A stretch of 48,885 nucleotides of DNA from Acidobacteriota bacterium (GCA_003225055.1 QIAU01000184.1:1-48885); one strand, 5' to 3'; numbered from the stretch's first letter, positions 8,903-19,008 are shown. The notes: generated by a model from the letters alone, not told the origin. A program made the numbers and translations.

Positions 8903-9952
8903 ATGTCAACCATCGTGGAAGTAGCAAAACGTGCGGGCGTTTCGGTTGGAACTGTTTCCAACGTCATTAGAGGAAATCCACGTGTCGGCCGTGAATTTCG
9001 AGAACGCGTCGAAGCCGCGATTCGCGAGTTGGATTACCACCCCAATGAAATCGCTCGCAGTTTGAAGGTGAATCAGACGTACATGCTCGGCATGGTGCTC
9101 CCAGACATCACTAACCCTTTCTTCCCGGAAATCATTCGCGGTGCCGAAGATCAGGCACTGCAACGGAGGTATTTGCTGGTGACGGCTAACACTGACGAAC
9201 ACATAGAACGAGAGCGAAGTATCGTCTCTGCTTTGCGCTCCCGCCGCGTTGACGGATTGTTACTGGCATCTGCCCCAGGAAAAGATAGTAGTCACATACG
9301 CAGAGTCATGGATGCAGGCACCTCGGTCGTTTGCTTAGATAGGGCCCCCGCCGGCATAAAGGTTGATACTGTGCTACTGGACAACGTTCGCGGGGCAGAG
9401 GATTGTGTCCGGCACCTGCTACGCGTTGGTTACCGCAAGATCGCCATTATCACAGGTCCCTTGGAACTGCAGCATGCGCGCGAACGATTGCGAGGTTATG
9501 AGAATGCTCTGCATGAAGTAGGCATCAAGGTCTCCGAGGAATTGATTCTAGAAGGAGATTTCCGAGAGGAATCTGGTCATCGTCTGGGAAAAGAATTGCT
9601 CCTTCGCCGAGTCCGTCCCTCGGCAATATTCGTGTGCAATGGCGTTATGACCCTGGGAGTGCTGCAGGCATTCGAAGAACTCGGGGTGCGGTACCCGGAA
9701 GACGTCGCGCTGGCTACGTTTGATGATCTCGCTGGTGACCGCTCGTTCTACCCGCGACTCACAGTTGTGGCGCAACCCGGTTATGAGATCGGCGCTCGCG
9801 CAGCTACTCTTCTGATGGATCGCATTGAAAATAAATTCAGCGGAAAAGCGGTGACGATACGAATGGCTCCGACTCTCATCGTTCGTGAATCGACGAGAGG
9901 GTCGGCGGTAGAACCCTCGAGGCCGCGCACGCACACACCTCTGTCCGTCTGA
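8903..9952 (+). CDS. LacI-family transcriptional regulator
   Basis: 349 residues. The N-terminal helix-turn-helix VAKRAGVSVGTVSNVIRG (residues 6-23) and the hinge segment NEIARSLKV are typical of LacI/GalR proteins; the rest is the periplasmic-binding-like effector domain (MLGMVLPDITNPFF near residue 60, TFDDLAGDRSF near residue 272). It would bind palindromic operators with a central CG as a dimer and release or bind them on sensing a sugar. ATG 8903 follows CTCGGAG. The matching palindrome lies in its own promoter and in three nearby regions, making it the most likely local regulator. It is convergent with the GH172-type gene. Confidence 0.92.
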   Translation: MSTIVEVAKRAGVSVGTVSNVIRGNPRVGREFRERVEAAIRELDYHPNEIARSLKVNQTYMLGMVLPDITNPFFPEIIRGAEDQALQRRYLLVTANTDEHIERERSIVSALRSRRVDGLLLASAPGKDSSHIRRVMDAGTSVVCLDRAPAGIKVDTVLLDNVRGAEDCVRHLLRVGYRKIAIITGPLELQHARERLRGYENALHEVGIKVSEELILEGDFREESGHRLGKELLLRRVRPSAIFVCNGVMTLGVLQAFEELGVRYPEDVALATFDDLAGDRSFYPRLTVVAQPGYEIGARAATLLMDRIENKFSGKAVTIRMAPTLIVRESTRGSAVEPSRPRTHTPLSV

Positions 9953-10001
9953 ACCGCGAGCGCAGTGCCCTCGCGATAATTCCTGCTGGCGCAGTGCCTG
10001 T

Positions 10002-12179
10002 TCATCTTGCCACTGGAAGCACGAAACAGTAAACCGTATACTTGATTTCGCTCCAGGCCTGCTCTGCCACGGGGTAGCCTGGAAACAGAGGGCGGGTGAC
10101 GGGAGTAAATTTTATTCTTATCCAGATCGAACGGCGGCCACGAGTGAGCTCACGTGAGATGAGGAATTCATCATCGCGGAACCGCCGGTTCGAGGTTTCC
10201 ACGTTGTGTTCTGTCGCTCCGAGCTCCTGCGCTGGATTCGAATAGACGCACGAATTCGATCCGGCGAGGTACCAAATTCCTGCAAGCTTCCAATCCGACC
10301 GTGTTTGATCTGAGACGTAAACCTCCGCTCTCTGGTCCGGAAAGGAATAGTCAAGTTTGCGTCGAAGCAACACTCCAAGGTTATCCGATCGAAGCTGCAC
10401 GTGAAATTCCGATGTTCCTTTGGTTACTCGTCCTGTATCGGTTTTGGCCGGATATATCTCTTTGCCGTTCAGAGTATCCACACCCCACTCGTAACGGGAC
10501 GTGAGCTCGTAGGGCGGCGACGCCTGCGGAGACGAGTAACCATGCGAACGCTCATCGGCCATATCGCCCACATGAAGTTGATCGGTTTCCACCAGCGAGG
10601 GCGAGGGGAGGCCGTACCAGTACGTCACAGTTTCGTAGTGTTGCTCGGAATCATCCATGCCTCCGTGCTCCAGGCGAATCTCAGCATTCTTGCCGAATGG
10701 CATGAGATCTGCCAATAAAAACCGGTAAGCGGATTCGATTTTGTCTTCATCACTGGATGCGGTCTCTAGGTTGCGCGCCCCGACGGGATGGCCAGCGAAG
10801 GGCAAGGTCATGTTTAGACCACCCCAATAATCGCCTCCTCCACCCCATTCTTCTGTTCCCGTACCTTGGGCCTGCGGAGTAAGGCTGTCGTCGAAGAAGA
10901 ACCGCGGATCGCCCTCCAGCGTGCCGAAATCCGCCTGGTGCGAGAAGATGAATGAAGTGCCTACAAAGCTTCCTGACCAGTCTCCCCCTCCCTCAGTGAT
11001 GCGCGTATCGAGCAGAACGAGATCGCGTCCCGGTATTGGCTGAGGAAAATCGTGGTACGTTGCATGAAAGTAGGAAACTTGGCTCGCGCGCTCATGCAGC
11101 GGAAAGTAGCGCAGGGTCCATTCAATTCCATTAACCGGTGGGCCCGCTGACCTGAGCTCGATTCGCGCGGATCGGAAGAAGGGCATCGGAAAGTAGCACG
11201 CAAGATACACATCATCTTCCGAGAAGCGTATGTTCACGGGAAAGGCTTTGACCAGGAATTCGCGATTGTCGCGGTTGTAGAGCGTTCCCGCTCCATAGAA
11301 AAGCGCGATTGGAGCATCGATGGAAGGTTGTTTCCTTCCATCCCAGGTCACGCGCAAGTGAGCTCGTTCGAAAGCGAGCGCCTGCTTACGAGGAATAGAA
11401 AACTTGAGCGTGGTGAGCACGGCCCTGGCCCTTACCTTCGCCACAGTCACCGTCTCTCCTGCCGCAAGATGAATCCTTCCACCTACTTCTTTCCCCAGAT
11501 TCGGAGCAATGTCACTTCCCGCTTTGGCGATTAGATCGAGCACGTCCCGAGCAGGCGCAGATTTCCCCTCCCAACTCTGCAGTGGATGAGTCAGTCGCGT
11601 GCCCGGCACGAAGCGGTCGAAGATGTAATATCCGGTGCCATAGTGGGTTCGCGTGTAGGCCATTTGCAAGCTTCGTTCGAAAGAAATTGGCGTCCAAATG
11701 AGGTCAGAGCCTTTTGTTGTTGTCCAAGTGAAATCCAGCGGTTGGGGAAACGGTAAAGATGGAAGGAATATGGAATCTGCCACAGGCTGCAAAGGATTTG
11801 CTGTGCTGGTCTCCTGTACCAGATGGTCGGTTCCATCTACAACGAAGTGCCATGGGCTGCCGTGCCAGTGATTGTAGCGGCTAAAAACCAGCATTCCGGG
11901 TCCTTCCAGGTCGAGGGTCACGTTGAATTCGTCAGAGAGTTGATACAAAAAATGCGCTGCATCCGCTCCCTCATTGCCGCCGCCACGATCGTAGGTGCTG
12001 CGCATGTATGCGCGCATGCCAATTCTTTGATCAGCCCAGTGATCCCATGATCGATATGCATCAAGTCCAATCGGTATTGCGCGGGGTTTTTCGGCCGAAT
12101 ACGCCAGTCCAGCCAGCGCAACAGCGCAAACCCAAGAATATAGATAGCGGACATTGCAGCTAAAGATGGCGGCTTTCAT
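10002..12179 (-). CDS. Large secreted GH172-type (DUF2961) glycoside hydrolase
   Basis: About 725 residues from ATG 12179, beginning with a signal peptide (YLYSWVCAVALAGLAYSA). The DUF2961 core includes YFPMPFFRSARIELRS, FHATYH and QGTGTEEWGGGG. GH172 enzymes are retaining furanosidases acting on alpha-D-fructofuranosides or D-arabinofuranosides. Two glutamates, E422 (LEGDPRFFFDD) and E443 (GTGTEEW), are 21 residues apart, matching the catalytic pair spacing I recall for the founding member. A C-terminal beta-rich region of about 180 residues makes it longer than its two relatives in this window. The frame extends upstream to 12287, but that part lacks a signal. Substrate unknown. Confidence 0.8.
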   Translation of the reverse strand: MKAAIFSCNVRYLYSWVCAVALAGLAYSAEKPRAIPIGLDAYRSWDHWADQRIGMRAYMRSTYDRGGGNEGADAAHFLYQLSDEFNVTLDLEGPGMLVFSRYNHWHGSPWHFVVDGTDHLVQETSTANPLQPVADSIFLPSLPFPQPLDFTWTTTKGSDLIWTPISFERSLQMAYTRTHYGTGYYIFDRFVPGTRLTHPLQSWEGKSAPARDVLDLIAKAGSDIAPNLGKEVGGRIHLAAGETVTVAKVRARAVLTTLKFSIPRKQALAFERAHLRVTWDGRKQPSIDAPIALFYGAGTLYNRDNREFLVKAFPVNIRFSEDDVYLACYFPMPFFRSARIELRSAGPPVNGIEWTLRYFPLHERASQVSYFHATYHDFPQPIPGRDLVLLDTRITEGGGDWSGSFVGTSFIFSHQADFGTLEGDPRFFFDDSLTPQAQGTGTEEWGGGGDYWGGLNMTLPFAGHPVGARNLETASSDEDKIESAYRFLLADLMPFGKNAEIRLEHGGMDDSEQHYETVTYWYGLPSPSLVETDQLHVGDMADERSHGYSSPQASPPYELTSRYEWGVDTLNGKEIYPAKTDTGRVTKGTSEFHVQLRSDNLGVLLRRKLDYSFPDQRAEVYVSDQTRSDWKLAGIWYLAGSNSCVYSNPAQELGATEHNVETSNRRFRDDEFLISRELTRGRRSIWIRIKFTPVTRPLFPGYPVAEQAWSEIKYTVYCFVLPVAR

Positions 12180-12330
12180 CGTGAATGCGCGGCGGATGCG
12201 CCGCGAACCATGAAATTTCAATGCACAATTGAGAGTCCTCTCCTCGGCATCATCGCAGTATTCGTCGCCAGAGATTCTACTCGCCAAAAAACCTTGACAG
12301 CCTCTTAACCCTGTGCTTCAATCCTTTCGC

Positions 12331-12342
12331 TGAAACGATTCA
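12331..12342 (+). promoter_or_regulatory. LacI-type operator between the GH172 gene and the first TonB operon
   Basis: TGAAACGATTCA, identical to the site at 2635. It lies 112 bases before the TonB receptor start (12454) and 152 bases before the divergent GH172 start (12179), so it could serve either or both. No strong -10 is visible in either direction. Confidence 0.55.
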
Positions 12343-12453
12343 TTCGTTTGATTCCTGGCAAATGTGCCCAAACAGTTAGCAATTCGTGAGCAATGATCGA
12401 CGTGGGCCTGAAAGGTTTCACCAACTTCCGGTCCAACGATCCAGGAGCTGATT

Positions 12454-15400
12454 ATGAAAACCAAATTGTTTTTCGTTCTGCTTCTTGCGCTCGCTATTGT
12501 TTCCATGCCGAGCCGCGTCCTCGCTCAGGCTGATCGCGGAGCGATCAAAGGCGAGGTCCAGGATGTGCAAAAAGCAAATGTGCCCGGCGCGCAGCTCACT
12601 CTGAAGAACGAGGCCACTGGAGTTTCCGCAAGCACAATCTCCAGCGCTTCGGGAGAATTCAATTTTCTCAATCTCGCGCCCGGCAGCTACACTCTCATGA
12701 CCGCGGCGAAGGGGTTCAGCACTGCGACGCAGGAGCATATCTCGGTCGCAGTAGGGCGCACCCTAGGAATCACGGTCACGCTACAACCGGGCTTGGTGGA
12801 GCAGACCGTCACCGTATCCGCAAATGCGGCCTCGATTGATACCCAGACTTCGGATATCGGAACGGTGATTACTCCCCGCGAAATCAAAGATCTGCCCGTG
12901 CCCCTCAGCGGCGATATGCGCAATCCGCTCAGCTTTGTCGTGCTTACGCCCGGGGTCAACGGATCTGTGCCGGGCGCCACGCCGGATTACCGGCTGCATA
13001 TCAGCGGATCCGCAAGTTTTTCCGACGAAGTTTACATCGATGGCATTCCGGTGTCGAATACGAACTTCACCGGTGATATCAGCAGCAATCATCCGCCGAT
13101 CGATGCGATCAGTCAGTTCAAACTCGTCAATAACAATGAGAGCGCACAGTATGGTCTCTCAAGCGGCATCGTGTCGTTCGCCTTCAATTCCGGCACAAAT
13201 GCATATCACGGGAGTTTATTCGAGTTTCTGCAAAACGACGCGCTAAACGCCGCGGGTGCTGTCTTTGATGCTTTGCGAGCTCGCACGGATTGCACCGTCA
13301 CGCCACAGCCGACGGCTTGCAAAAAACCTGGGCTGAAACAACATGAGTTCGGCGGTACATTCGGTGGTCCAGTATGGATTCCAAAAGTGTACAACGGTCG
13401 CGACAAGACCTTTTTCTTTGTGGACTTTACCGATTTCAAGTTTCGCCCTAGCGCAATCAACGGGAGCCTGACAACTATTCCAAATGCGTATCGCACAGGA
13501 GATTTTTCCCAAGCACTCGGCCCGCCGCTCACCGCCAATGGTCAGCCCGTCTTTGATCCTGCTGGGCGTCCGGTCTACCAAGGCGAGATCTTCAATCCCT
13601 TGTCGGTTCACACCGTCACAGGTCCGGACGGCAAGCCGTACCAGATACGTGACCCATTTCCAGGAAACATAATTCCTCCTGGTTTTGCCGGCCTAAGTAA
13701 GGTTTCGCAGAACGTGCTGAAATACTTTCCCATGGCGGACAACAATGCGATCTTTAACAATCTTGTGCGCAAGCAAGGATCAAAAATCGATCAGTACCGA
13801 ATGGTCGTCAAGATCGACGAACATATATCGGAAAAGCATGCGCTATCCGGCAGCGTGTTCACGGGAAATTCCAATTTCAGCAACAATGGCGGTTTGAATT
13901 TGCTGGATGCTGTTTCCACGGTCACTCCCAGCAAGCAAATACGCTTTACCTATAACTACGCCCATTCTCCAACTTTGGTTAACAATCTCAATATTGGACT
14001 TCTTCGCGATGAAGGCTTCAATGGACCCCTTCAGGCGGGGCCCGGCTTTGCCGCTTTAGGAATCTCCGGCTTAGCGCCGCTTCAGAGCAGCAGCCCATTT
14101 CCTCAGATCGGGCTCGGCACCCTTATCAACGGTATTGGTTCCACAACGGGAGGAGCTTTGGCCGATGCGGAGAATCGGTTCATTGAGAACGATAATCTGA
14201 CGATGGTTCGCGGCAATCACACGTTCAGCTTTGGCGGGGAGTTGCGGCGACTGCAGCGCAACAATAGCGGTATCGCCAGCGGCAGTTTTGTCTTCGAGCC
14301 CACTCAGTCGGCTCTGAACGGAACTGGCTTCATCAATGGCAATCAAGCGGTCTCGATGCCGGCGGGCACCGGAAATCCAGTCGCCAGTTTTCTTTTCGGC
14401 GGCCCTGATTACATCCACATTGATTATCCCATTGCGCAGTATTACAGATGGTTGCAAGCTGGCGCTTATGTTCAAGATGACTGGAGGGCGCGACCGAATC
14501 TGACCTTAAATTTTGGACTTCGCTACGATGTCCAGGTACCACGGACAGAGATCCGTGGAAATGTTTCAAGTATGGAGCCGACGCTGGCTAACCCTGTCGC
14601 CGGGGGTCTACCGGGAGCATACAGCTTCTTCGGCAGCGGCCCCGGGCGCAACGGAGAGCCGCGCATCGGCAACACCTATGCCTTGGGATTTCAACCCAGA
14701 ATCGGGTTTGCATATTCTCCGGGAGCCCAACACAAAACTGCCTTTCGCGGCGGCTTTGCTGTAACCCGGCCAATCGGCAACGATAATATGCAGTCGGGCT
14801 TTACAGGTGGGTACAATTTCGGTTTTGCCGGGATCGCAAATGCCGTACGACCTCAGGACGCGGTAGGCTCCCCTGCCTATTTTTGGGACAATCCTTTTCC
14901 TGCGAATGGGGTCAGCGGCGCGAATCTTAATCCGGGACTTCTTGTTGGCAATGACAATCCTGTCTGGATCGGGTCGAACGTAGGCCTGCCTCCGACACAA
15001 CTTTACTGGTCGGCGCAGGTCGAGCACCAGCTTTCGAGCAGCATAGTGGCAAACATAGGGTATGTGGGGATGCATACTTACCACATTGGCATCTGGTCGA
15101 AACCAAACGAAGTGAATCCAGCCCTAGCACAACAGAAATTTGGTGCGGCCGCGGCGGGTGCAGGATTGCCATTGAACGAATTTCTAGCGTTGCCAATTAC
15201 GGATCCGAGGGCGGTAGCTGCGGGTGTTACTCCTCCATGGCCAGGCTTTGTTCCGACTTTAGGAGCGGCAGCTACGGTGGGCCAGTCCATTCGACCGTTT
15301 CCACAGTATGGCAGTGTCGATCACCCCGAAAATCCAATCGGCAGCATCTCCTACAACGGCCTGCAAACGAGTTTGCAAAAGCGATTCTCGCAAGGACTGA

Positions 15401-16230
15401 CATTTCTCGTTGCTTACACGTTCTCGAAGACGATCGGTGACGTCGATAGCAATATCAGTTACGACGCCGGGGCAGAAAATGCCATATTTGCCGGCTCTTT
15501 CTTCCAGGATCATTACAATCCCCAAGCCCAACGCTCCGTCACCAGCTCCGACATTCCACACGTGGTTTCGCTCAGTTACACCTACGAACTCCCATTTGGA
15601 CCGGGGAAAACCTTCTTGAATCGGAGTGGCGTAGTGGGGAAGATCGTCGGAGGCTGGTCCGTCAGCGGCATTCAGAAATATCAGAGTGGCCGCCCTATTC
15701 ACATTGAGTATGACGCCTTTGGCAGCTCCAATCCCTACAATGCGCAGGATGGTTTCAGCTTTCGTCCAAACATCGTTCCTGGTCAGCCGTTCAAGAATCC
15801 TGACTACAATCCAAGCTGCTCGGGTCCGGTGCAAACCACCGCAGGCCGTAATCCCTGCCAGTTTTACATAAATCCCGCGGCTTTGGTGGCTCCCCCTCCC
15901 GGTCAGTTTGGCGACGCTCCCAACTTAATTTCGGCGCTGCGCATGCCTGCATACCTGAATGAGGATCTATCCCTATCGAAGCGAATTCCGCTCGCGGAGA
16001 GTGTGGGTTTGCAGTTTCAGGCAAACCTCTTCAATGCCTTCAACCGGGTCGTCTGGTCCTCCGCGGGGCAAGCGGGATCACAGGGCAACGCGCAAACCTT
16101 CATCTTCAATGCAGCTCCGGCGAACCTAAGTCCGGCGTCTCTGGCAAATTCCAATACCATCTTTGGGATCTTTACTTCCCAGCAGAACGGGCCGCGAATT
16201 ATCCAGTTCGGTCTGAAGCTGGAGTTCTGA
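12454..16230 (+). CDS. TonB-dependent receptor, Oar-like, with carboxypeptidase-regulatory-like N-domain
   Basis: 1258 residues. A signal peptide (FFVLLLALAIVSMPSRVLA) is followed by a beta-sandwich of the CarboxypepD_reg type (GAIKGEVQDVQKANVPGAQL, residues ~28-115), a plug domain (ISGSASFSDEVYIDGIPV) and a beta-barrel ending in an aromatic residue (LKLEF), as expected for outer-membrane insertion. Such receptors import oligosaccharides or peptides with TonB energy; in Acidobacteriota they are greatly expanded. ATG 12454 follows CAGGAG. The TPR gene begins 4 bases after the stop. The LacI-type operator at 12331 lies upstream. Confidence 0.9.
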   Translation: MKTKLFFVLLLALAIVSMPSRVLAQADRGAIKGEVQDVQKANVPGAQLTLKNEATGVSASTISSASGEFNFLNLAPGSYTLMTAAKGFSTATQEHISVAVGRTLGITVTLQPGLVEQTVTVSANAASIDTQTSDIGTVITPREIKDLPVPLSGDMRNPLSFVVLTPGVNGSVPGATPDYRLHISGSASFSDEVYIDGIPVSNTNFTGDISSNHPPIDAISQFKLVNNNESAQYGLSSGIVSFAFNSGTNAYHGSLFEFLQNDALNAAGAVFDALRARTDCTVTPQPTACKKPGLKQHEFGGTFGGPVWIPKVYNGRDKTFFFVDFTDFKFRPSAINGSLTTIPNAYRTGDFSQALGPPLTANGQPVFDPAGRPVYQGEIFNPLSVHTVTGPDGKPYQIRDPFPGNIIPPGFAGLSKVSQNVLKYFPMADNNAIFNNLVRKQGSKIDQYRMVVKIDEHISEKHALSGSVFTGNSNFSNNGGLNLLDAVSTVTPSKQIRFTYNYAHSPTLVNNLNIGLLRDEGFNGPLQAGPGFAALGISGLAPLQSSSPFPQIGLGTLINGIGSTTGGALADAENRFIENDNLTMVRGNHTFSFGGELRRLQRNNSGIASGSFVFEPTQSALNGTGFINGNQAVSMPAGTGNPVASFLFGGPDYIHIDYPIAQYYRWLQAGAYVQDDWRARPNLTLNFGLRYDVQVPRTEIRGNVSSMEPTLANPVAGGLPGAYSFFGSGPGRNGEPRIGNTYALGFQPRIGFAYSPGAQHKTAFRGGFAVTRPIGNDNMQSGFTGGYNFGFAGIANAVRPQDAVGSPAYFWDNPFPANGVSGANLNPGLLVGNDNPVWIGSNVGLPPTQLYWSAQVEHQLSSSIVANIGYVGMHTYHIGIWSKPNEVNPALAQQKFGAAAAGAGLPLNEFLALPITDPRAVAAGVTPPWPGFVPTLGAAATVGQSIRPFPQYGSVDHPENPIGSISYNGLQTSLQKRFSQGLTFLVAYTFSKTIGDVDSNISYDAGAENAIFAGSFFQDHYNPQAQRSVTSSDIPHVVSLSYTYELPFGPGKTFLNRSGVVGKIVGGWSVSGIQKYQSGRPIHIEYDAFGSSNPYNAQDGFSFRPNIVPGQPFKNPDYNPSCSGPVQTTAGRNPCQFYINPAALVAPPPGQFGDAPNLISALRMPAYLNEDLSLSKRIPLAESVGLQFQANLFNAFNRVVWSSAGQAGSQGNAQTFIFNAAPANLSPASLANSNTIFGIFTSQQNGPRIIQFGLKLEF

Positions 16231-16234
16231 GCAG

Positions 16235-17689
16235 GTGGCTATGCTCGCAAAATTATTCGCGTTTTTTAGCATAGCCTTGCCTCTGCTCCTCTGTGCCCAA
16301 CCATCTCCCCACGAGATCGCTGCACACGCAAAGGCGGCACAGGCAGCGGAACAGCGGAACGACTTTTCGACTGCCGTCCATGAGTACGAATTTGTGGCAA
16401 AGGCCCTGCCCCAGAACGCGGAAATGCAAAGCAATCTGGGGGTAGCGCTGTACTTCAACCATGATCTCAAGCAGGCCATCCGCATCTTTCGAAGAGCGAC
16501 AGCGATGAATCCGAGCTTGCTTGCGCCACATCTGTTCGCCGGGTTGTCATCGTACCGATTGTCTGATCCGAACGCGGCGGTACAGGAGCTGGAAAAAGCT
16601 GTGCAAATCAATCCAGCCGATGTCATCGCTCACACCTGGTTAGGGTATGCCTATACCGCACAAAGCCAATATGAAGCGGCTTTAAAAGAGTTTCAGGCAG
16701 CCCGCCGTCTCGAGCCCGGTAATATTGATGTCTGGTATTCGCTGGGAGAGACTTATCTGCAAATCGGGAGAGAGGCGACACTGGAGTTGATTGCTGTAGC
16801 TCCAGATGGAGGCAGAACCTGGCAGCTGGCGGGAGAGCAATCGCAGCTGAAGGGCGACCCTCAGGAGGCGCTCGAATGCTACAAGATGGCGCTGGAGCGT
16901 CGCTCCGACATCCCGGAGCTGCGCTCACTCATAGCCGACTTGGGTGGAACCGCTGCGTCCGCTCTGGGCCCCTCCCAAAATGGAACAACACGGGAAGATG
17001 AGATTTATCGAAGAGCCCATGATGCGGAGCAGGAGTCGCGGGCAGCTTTTGAGCACGTAGTCCAGATGGCACCGGATTCGTACCGCTTCCACCAAATTTT
17101 GGGCGATGCCTTTACGGCCGAAGAAAAGCAGTCTGAAGCAATCGAGGAGTATCGAACAGTATTGCTATTGAAGCCAGACTTGCCGGGTATCCACGAAGCA
17201 ATTGGCAATAATCTGCTGCGCAGCGGCAAACCGGCGGAAGCTCTTCCGGAATTTGAGGCAGAACTTCAGCTGCAACCCTATTCCGCCAGCGCATACACGG
17301 ATCTCGGACAGGTGTTTCTGATCATGGGCAAGGACGAAGAAGCTGCCAACATGCTTAACAAGGCACTGCAGATGGATCGACCACCCATCGAAGTTTACCG
17401 CCTTCTGGGAAAGGTAGAGTTGCATCGCAAACAATTTCAATCAGCCGTAGAAAACTTCACCCGTTATGTGTCGGTCAGGAGTAGCGACTCGAGCGCTTAT
17501 TACCTGCTCTCGCAGGCTTATCGAGCGTTGGGCAAAAAAGACCAGATGAATCAGGCACTGCAACAGTTTGAGAAAACTTCGCAGGACGTGAAGGCCAGGA
17601 GTAAGGCGCAAGCAAGGCTTCAGGCGCTAAATCGTCAAGGCGAAGTTACCGATGAAGCCAGAGAAGTCGAGCCTAAGCAAATCCACTGA
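16235..17689 (+). CDS. Secreted TPR-repeat protein, partner of the TonB receptor
   Basis: 484 residues, with a signal peptide (LFAFFSIALPLLLCA) and then about ten tetratricopeptide motifs, for example VHEYEFVAKALPQNAEMQSN, AVQELEKAVQINPADVIAHT and ALKEFQAARRLEPGNIDVW. It begins 4 bases after the receptor stop (GTG 16235, or ATG 16241). A protein of nearly the same length sits in the same place in the second operon (33973-35421). SusD, the usual receptor partner, also has TPR-like helices, so a ligand-delivery role is plausible, but this is inference. Confidence 0.85.
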   Translation: MAMLAKLFAFFSIALPLLLCAQPSPHEIAAHAKAAQAAEQRNDFSTAVHEYEFVAKALPQNAEMQSNLGVALYFNHDLKQAIRIFRRATAMNPSLLAPHLFAGLSSYRLSDPNAAVQELEKAVQINPADVIAHTWLGYAYTAQSQYEAALKEFQAARRLEPGNIDVWYSLGETYLQIGREATLELIAVAPDGGRTWQLAGEQSQLKGDPQEALECYKMALERRSDIPELRSLIADLGGTAASALGPSQNGTTREDEIYRRAHDAEQESRAAFEHVVQMAPDSYRFHQILGDAFTAEEKQSEAIEEYRTVLLLKPDLPGIHEAIGNNLLRSGKPAEALPEFEAELQLQPYSASAYTDLGQVFLIMGKDEEAANMLNKALQMDRPPIEVYRLLGKVELHRKQFQSAVENFTRYVSVRSSDSSAYYLLSQAYRALGKKDQMNQALQQFEKTSQDVKARSKAQARLQALNRQGEVTDEAREVEPKQIH

Positions 17690-17727
17690 ATCGGAACGAA
17701 GCCTAAGATTCGCACGAGTGCGATGCT

Positions 17728-18951
17728 ATGCACTACATCTGTGATTATCACGGCGTGATCGCGGGAACGCCGGGTATCGATTTGCTGCGTGAACCCTTCG
17801 CCGACGGTGACATTGGTTTCACTAACCCGAAGAGGGTCGATTGGTGGGAGCAGCAGTTGCGAGAGATTCTCATCGACTACAGCTTCGATGGGTGGATGGA
17901 AGATTGTGGCGAGTGGGTAGCCGACACCGATCGCTTCTTCTCTGGCAAAACTGGTCGCCAGATGACAAATCTGTATGCGTTGCTCGATCACGAAATTAGG
18001 TGTGAAATCTGCCAACGAGCGAAACCGCATGAGGTCGGATTTGTTCGCTCTGGTTACGCTGGGTCCCAAGGCTATACGCGGGTAGCCTGGGGAGGCGACC
18101 CTTCGGTAGTTCCGGCCGGCGTGACGGCGGGGCTTTCCGGCTTTGCGGTGTGGGGACCCGGTATTAATGGAAACGGCTACTCGAAGGAACTCTGGATTCG
18201 CTGGCTGGAATTTGGTGCGCTGAAGCCAGTCATACGCGATGATCCTTGGGATAAGCCTGCTGCCGCCATTAACCTTTGGTACGACTCCGAGACGCTCGAT
18301 CTGTTCCGACGCTACGCCGGCCTGCACATCTCGTTATTCCCTTACTTCTATACTTATGCTGGTGAAGCAGCGAAGACGGGATTGCCAATCATTCGACATC
18401 CGATGCTCGAGTTTTCGGAAGATCCACAGGCATACAAGGCGGAAGAAGAGTACCTGCGCGTGAAAAAGTTATTAGTCGGTCCTGTCGACTACTGGGCTGG
18501 GGAGCTATTTACCGGTGGCGGCGACATTAGAATGCCTGCACCTCTCGACCAAATCCCCATACTGATGCGAGCGGGCAGCATCATTCCCATCATCAGCGCG
18601 GAAACTCAGCCATTGGCAGCGGATACAGTAGAGGGAAGTTCAACCTTGGCAGGAAGCTTGACTTGGAGAGTATTCCCTGCACCGCAGCCGTACCGTGACG
18701 CTTTTGCCCTGTGTGACGGCGCAGTCGCAACCGTCTACCAGGATGCATCCATGATCACAGTCCAGGTCAAGAACTCCCCTGTGGCTCACGATTATGAGGT
18801 GATTGTGCCGGCAACAGAGTCACCTCGGGAAGTCCATGCGTCAGGCAAAACTCTTCAGAAGATCGATTCAAACGATCATCGAACTCGCGAAAGTGGATGG
18901 TGGATGGACCCGAAAGATAACACAGTGCGGGGTGCGGTTGTCCGCAGGTGA
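17728..18951 (+). CDS. GH31 glycosidase fragment lacking its N-terminal half
   Basis: 407 residues matching only the C-terminal part of a GH31 alpha-glycosidase, a family usually 650-800 long. The nucleophile motif FDGWMEDCGEW (D59) and the acid/base region ending VAWGGDPS (D124) are both present, as are the end of the barrel (SLFPYFYTYAGEA) and the C-terminal beta domain (DQIPILMRAGSIIPI). The N-terminal beta-sandwich, the first barrel strands and any signal peptide are missing. The preceding TPR gene ends only 38 bases upstream, so the loss is a clean 5' deletion. The GWMxDxGE form resembles the sulfoquinovosidase-like branch. Probably not functional. Confidence 0.75.
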   Translation: MHYICDYHGVIAGTPGIDLLREPFADGDIGFTNPKRVDWWEQQLREILIDYSFDGWMEDCGEWVADTDRFFSGKTGRQMTNLYALLDHEIRCEICQRAKPHEVGFVRSGYAGSQGYTRVAWGGDPSVVPAGVTAGLSGFAVWGPGINGNGYSKELWIRWLEFGALKPVIRDDPWDKPAAAINLWYDSETLDLFRRYAGLHISLFPYFYTYAGEAAKTGLPIIRHPMLEFSEDPQAYKAEEEYLRVKKLLVGPVDYWAGELFTGGGDIRMPAPLDQIPILMRAGSIIPIISAETQPLAADTVEGSSTLAGSLTWRVFPAPQPYRDAFALCDGAVATVYQDASMITVQVKNSPVAHDYEVIVPATESPREVHASGKTLQKIDSNDHRTRESGWWMDPKDNTVRGAVVRR

Positions 18952-19008
18952 TTTCGTAATCGATATCTCACGCTAGGTACTTCGCAAGGTGAGACGAGCT
19001 GGTGGCAC

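Noticed and set aside
18865-18885. GATCGATTCAAACGATC as another LacI-type operator
   Set aside because: It lies inside the GH31 coding sequence and does not match the spacing of TGAAWCGWTTCA.
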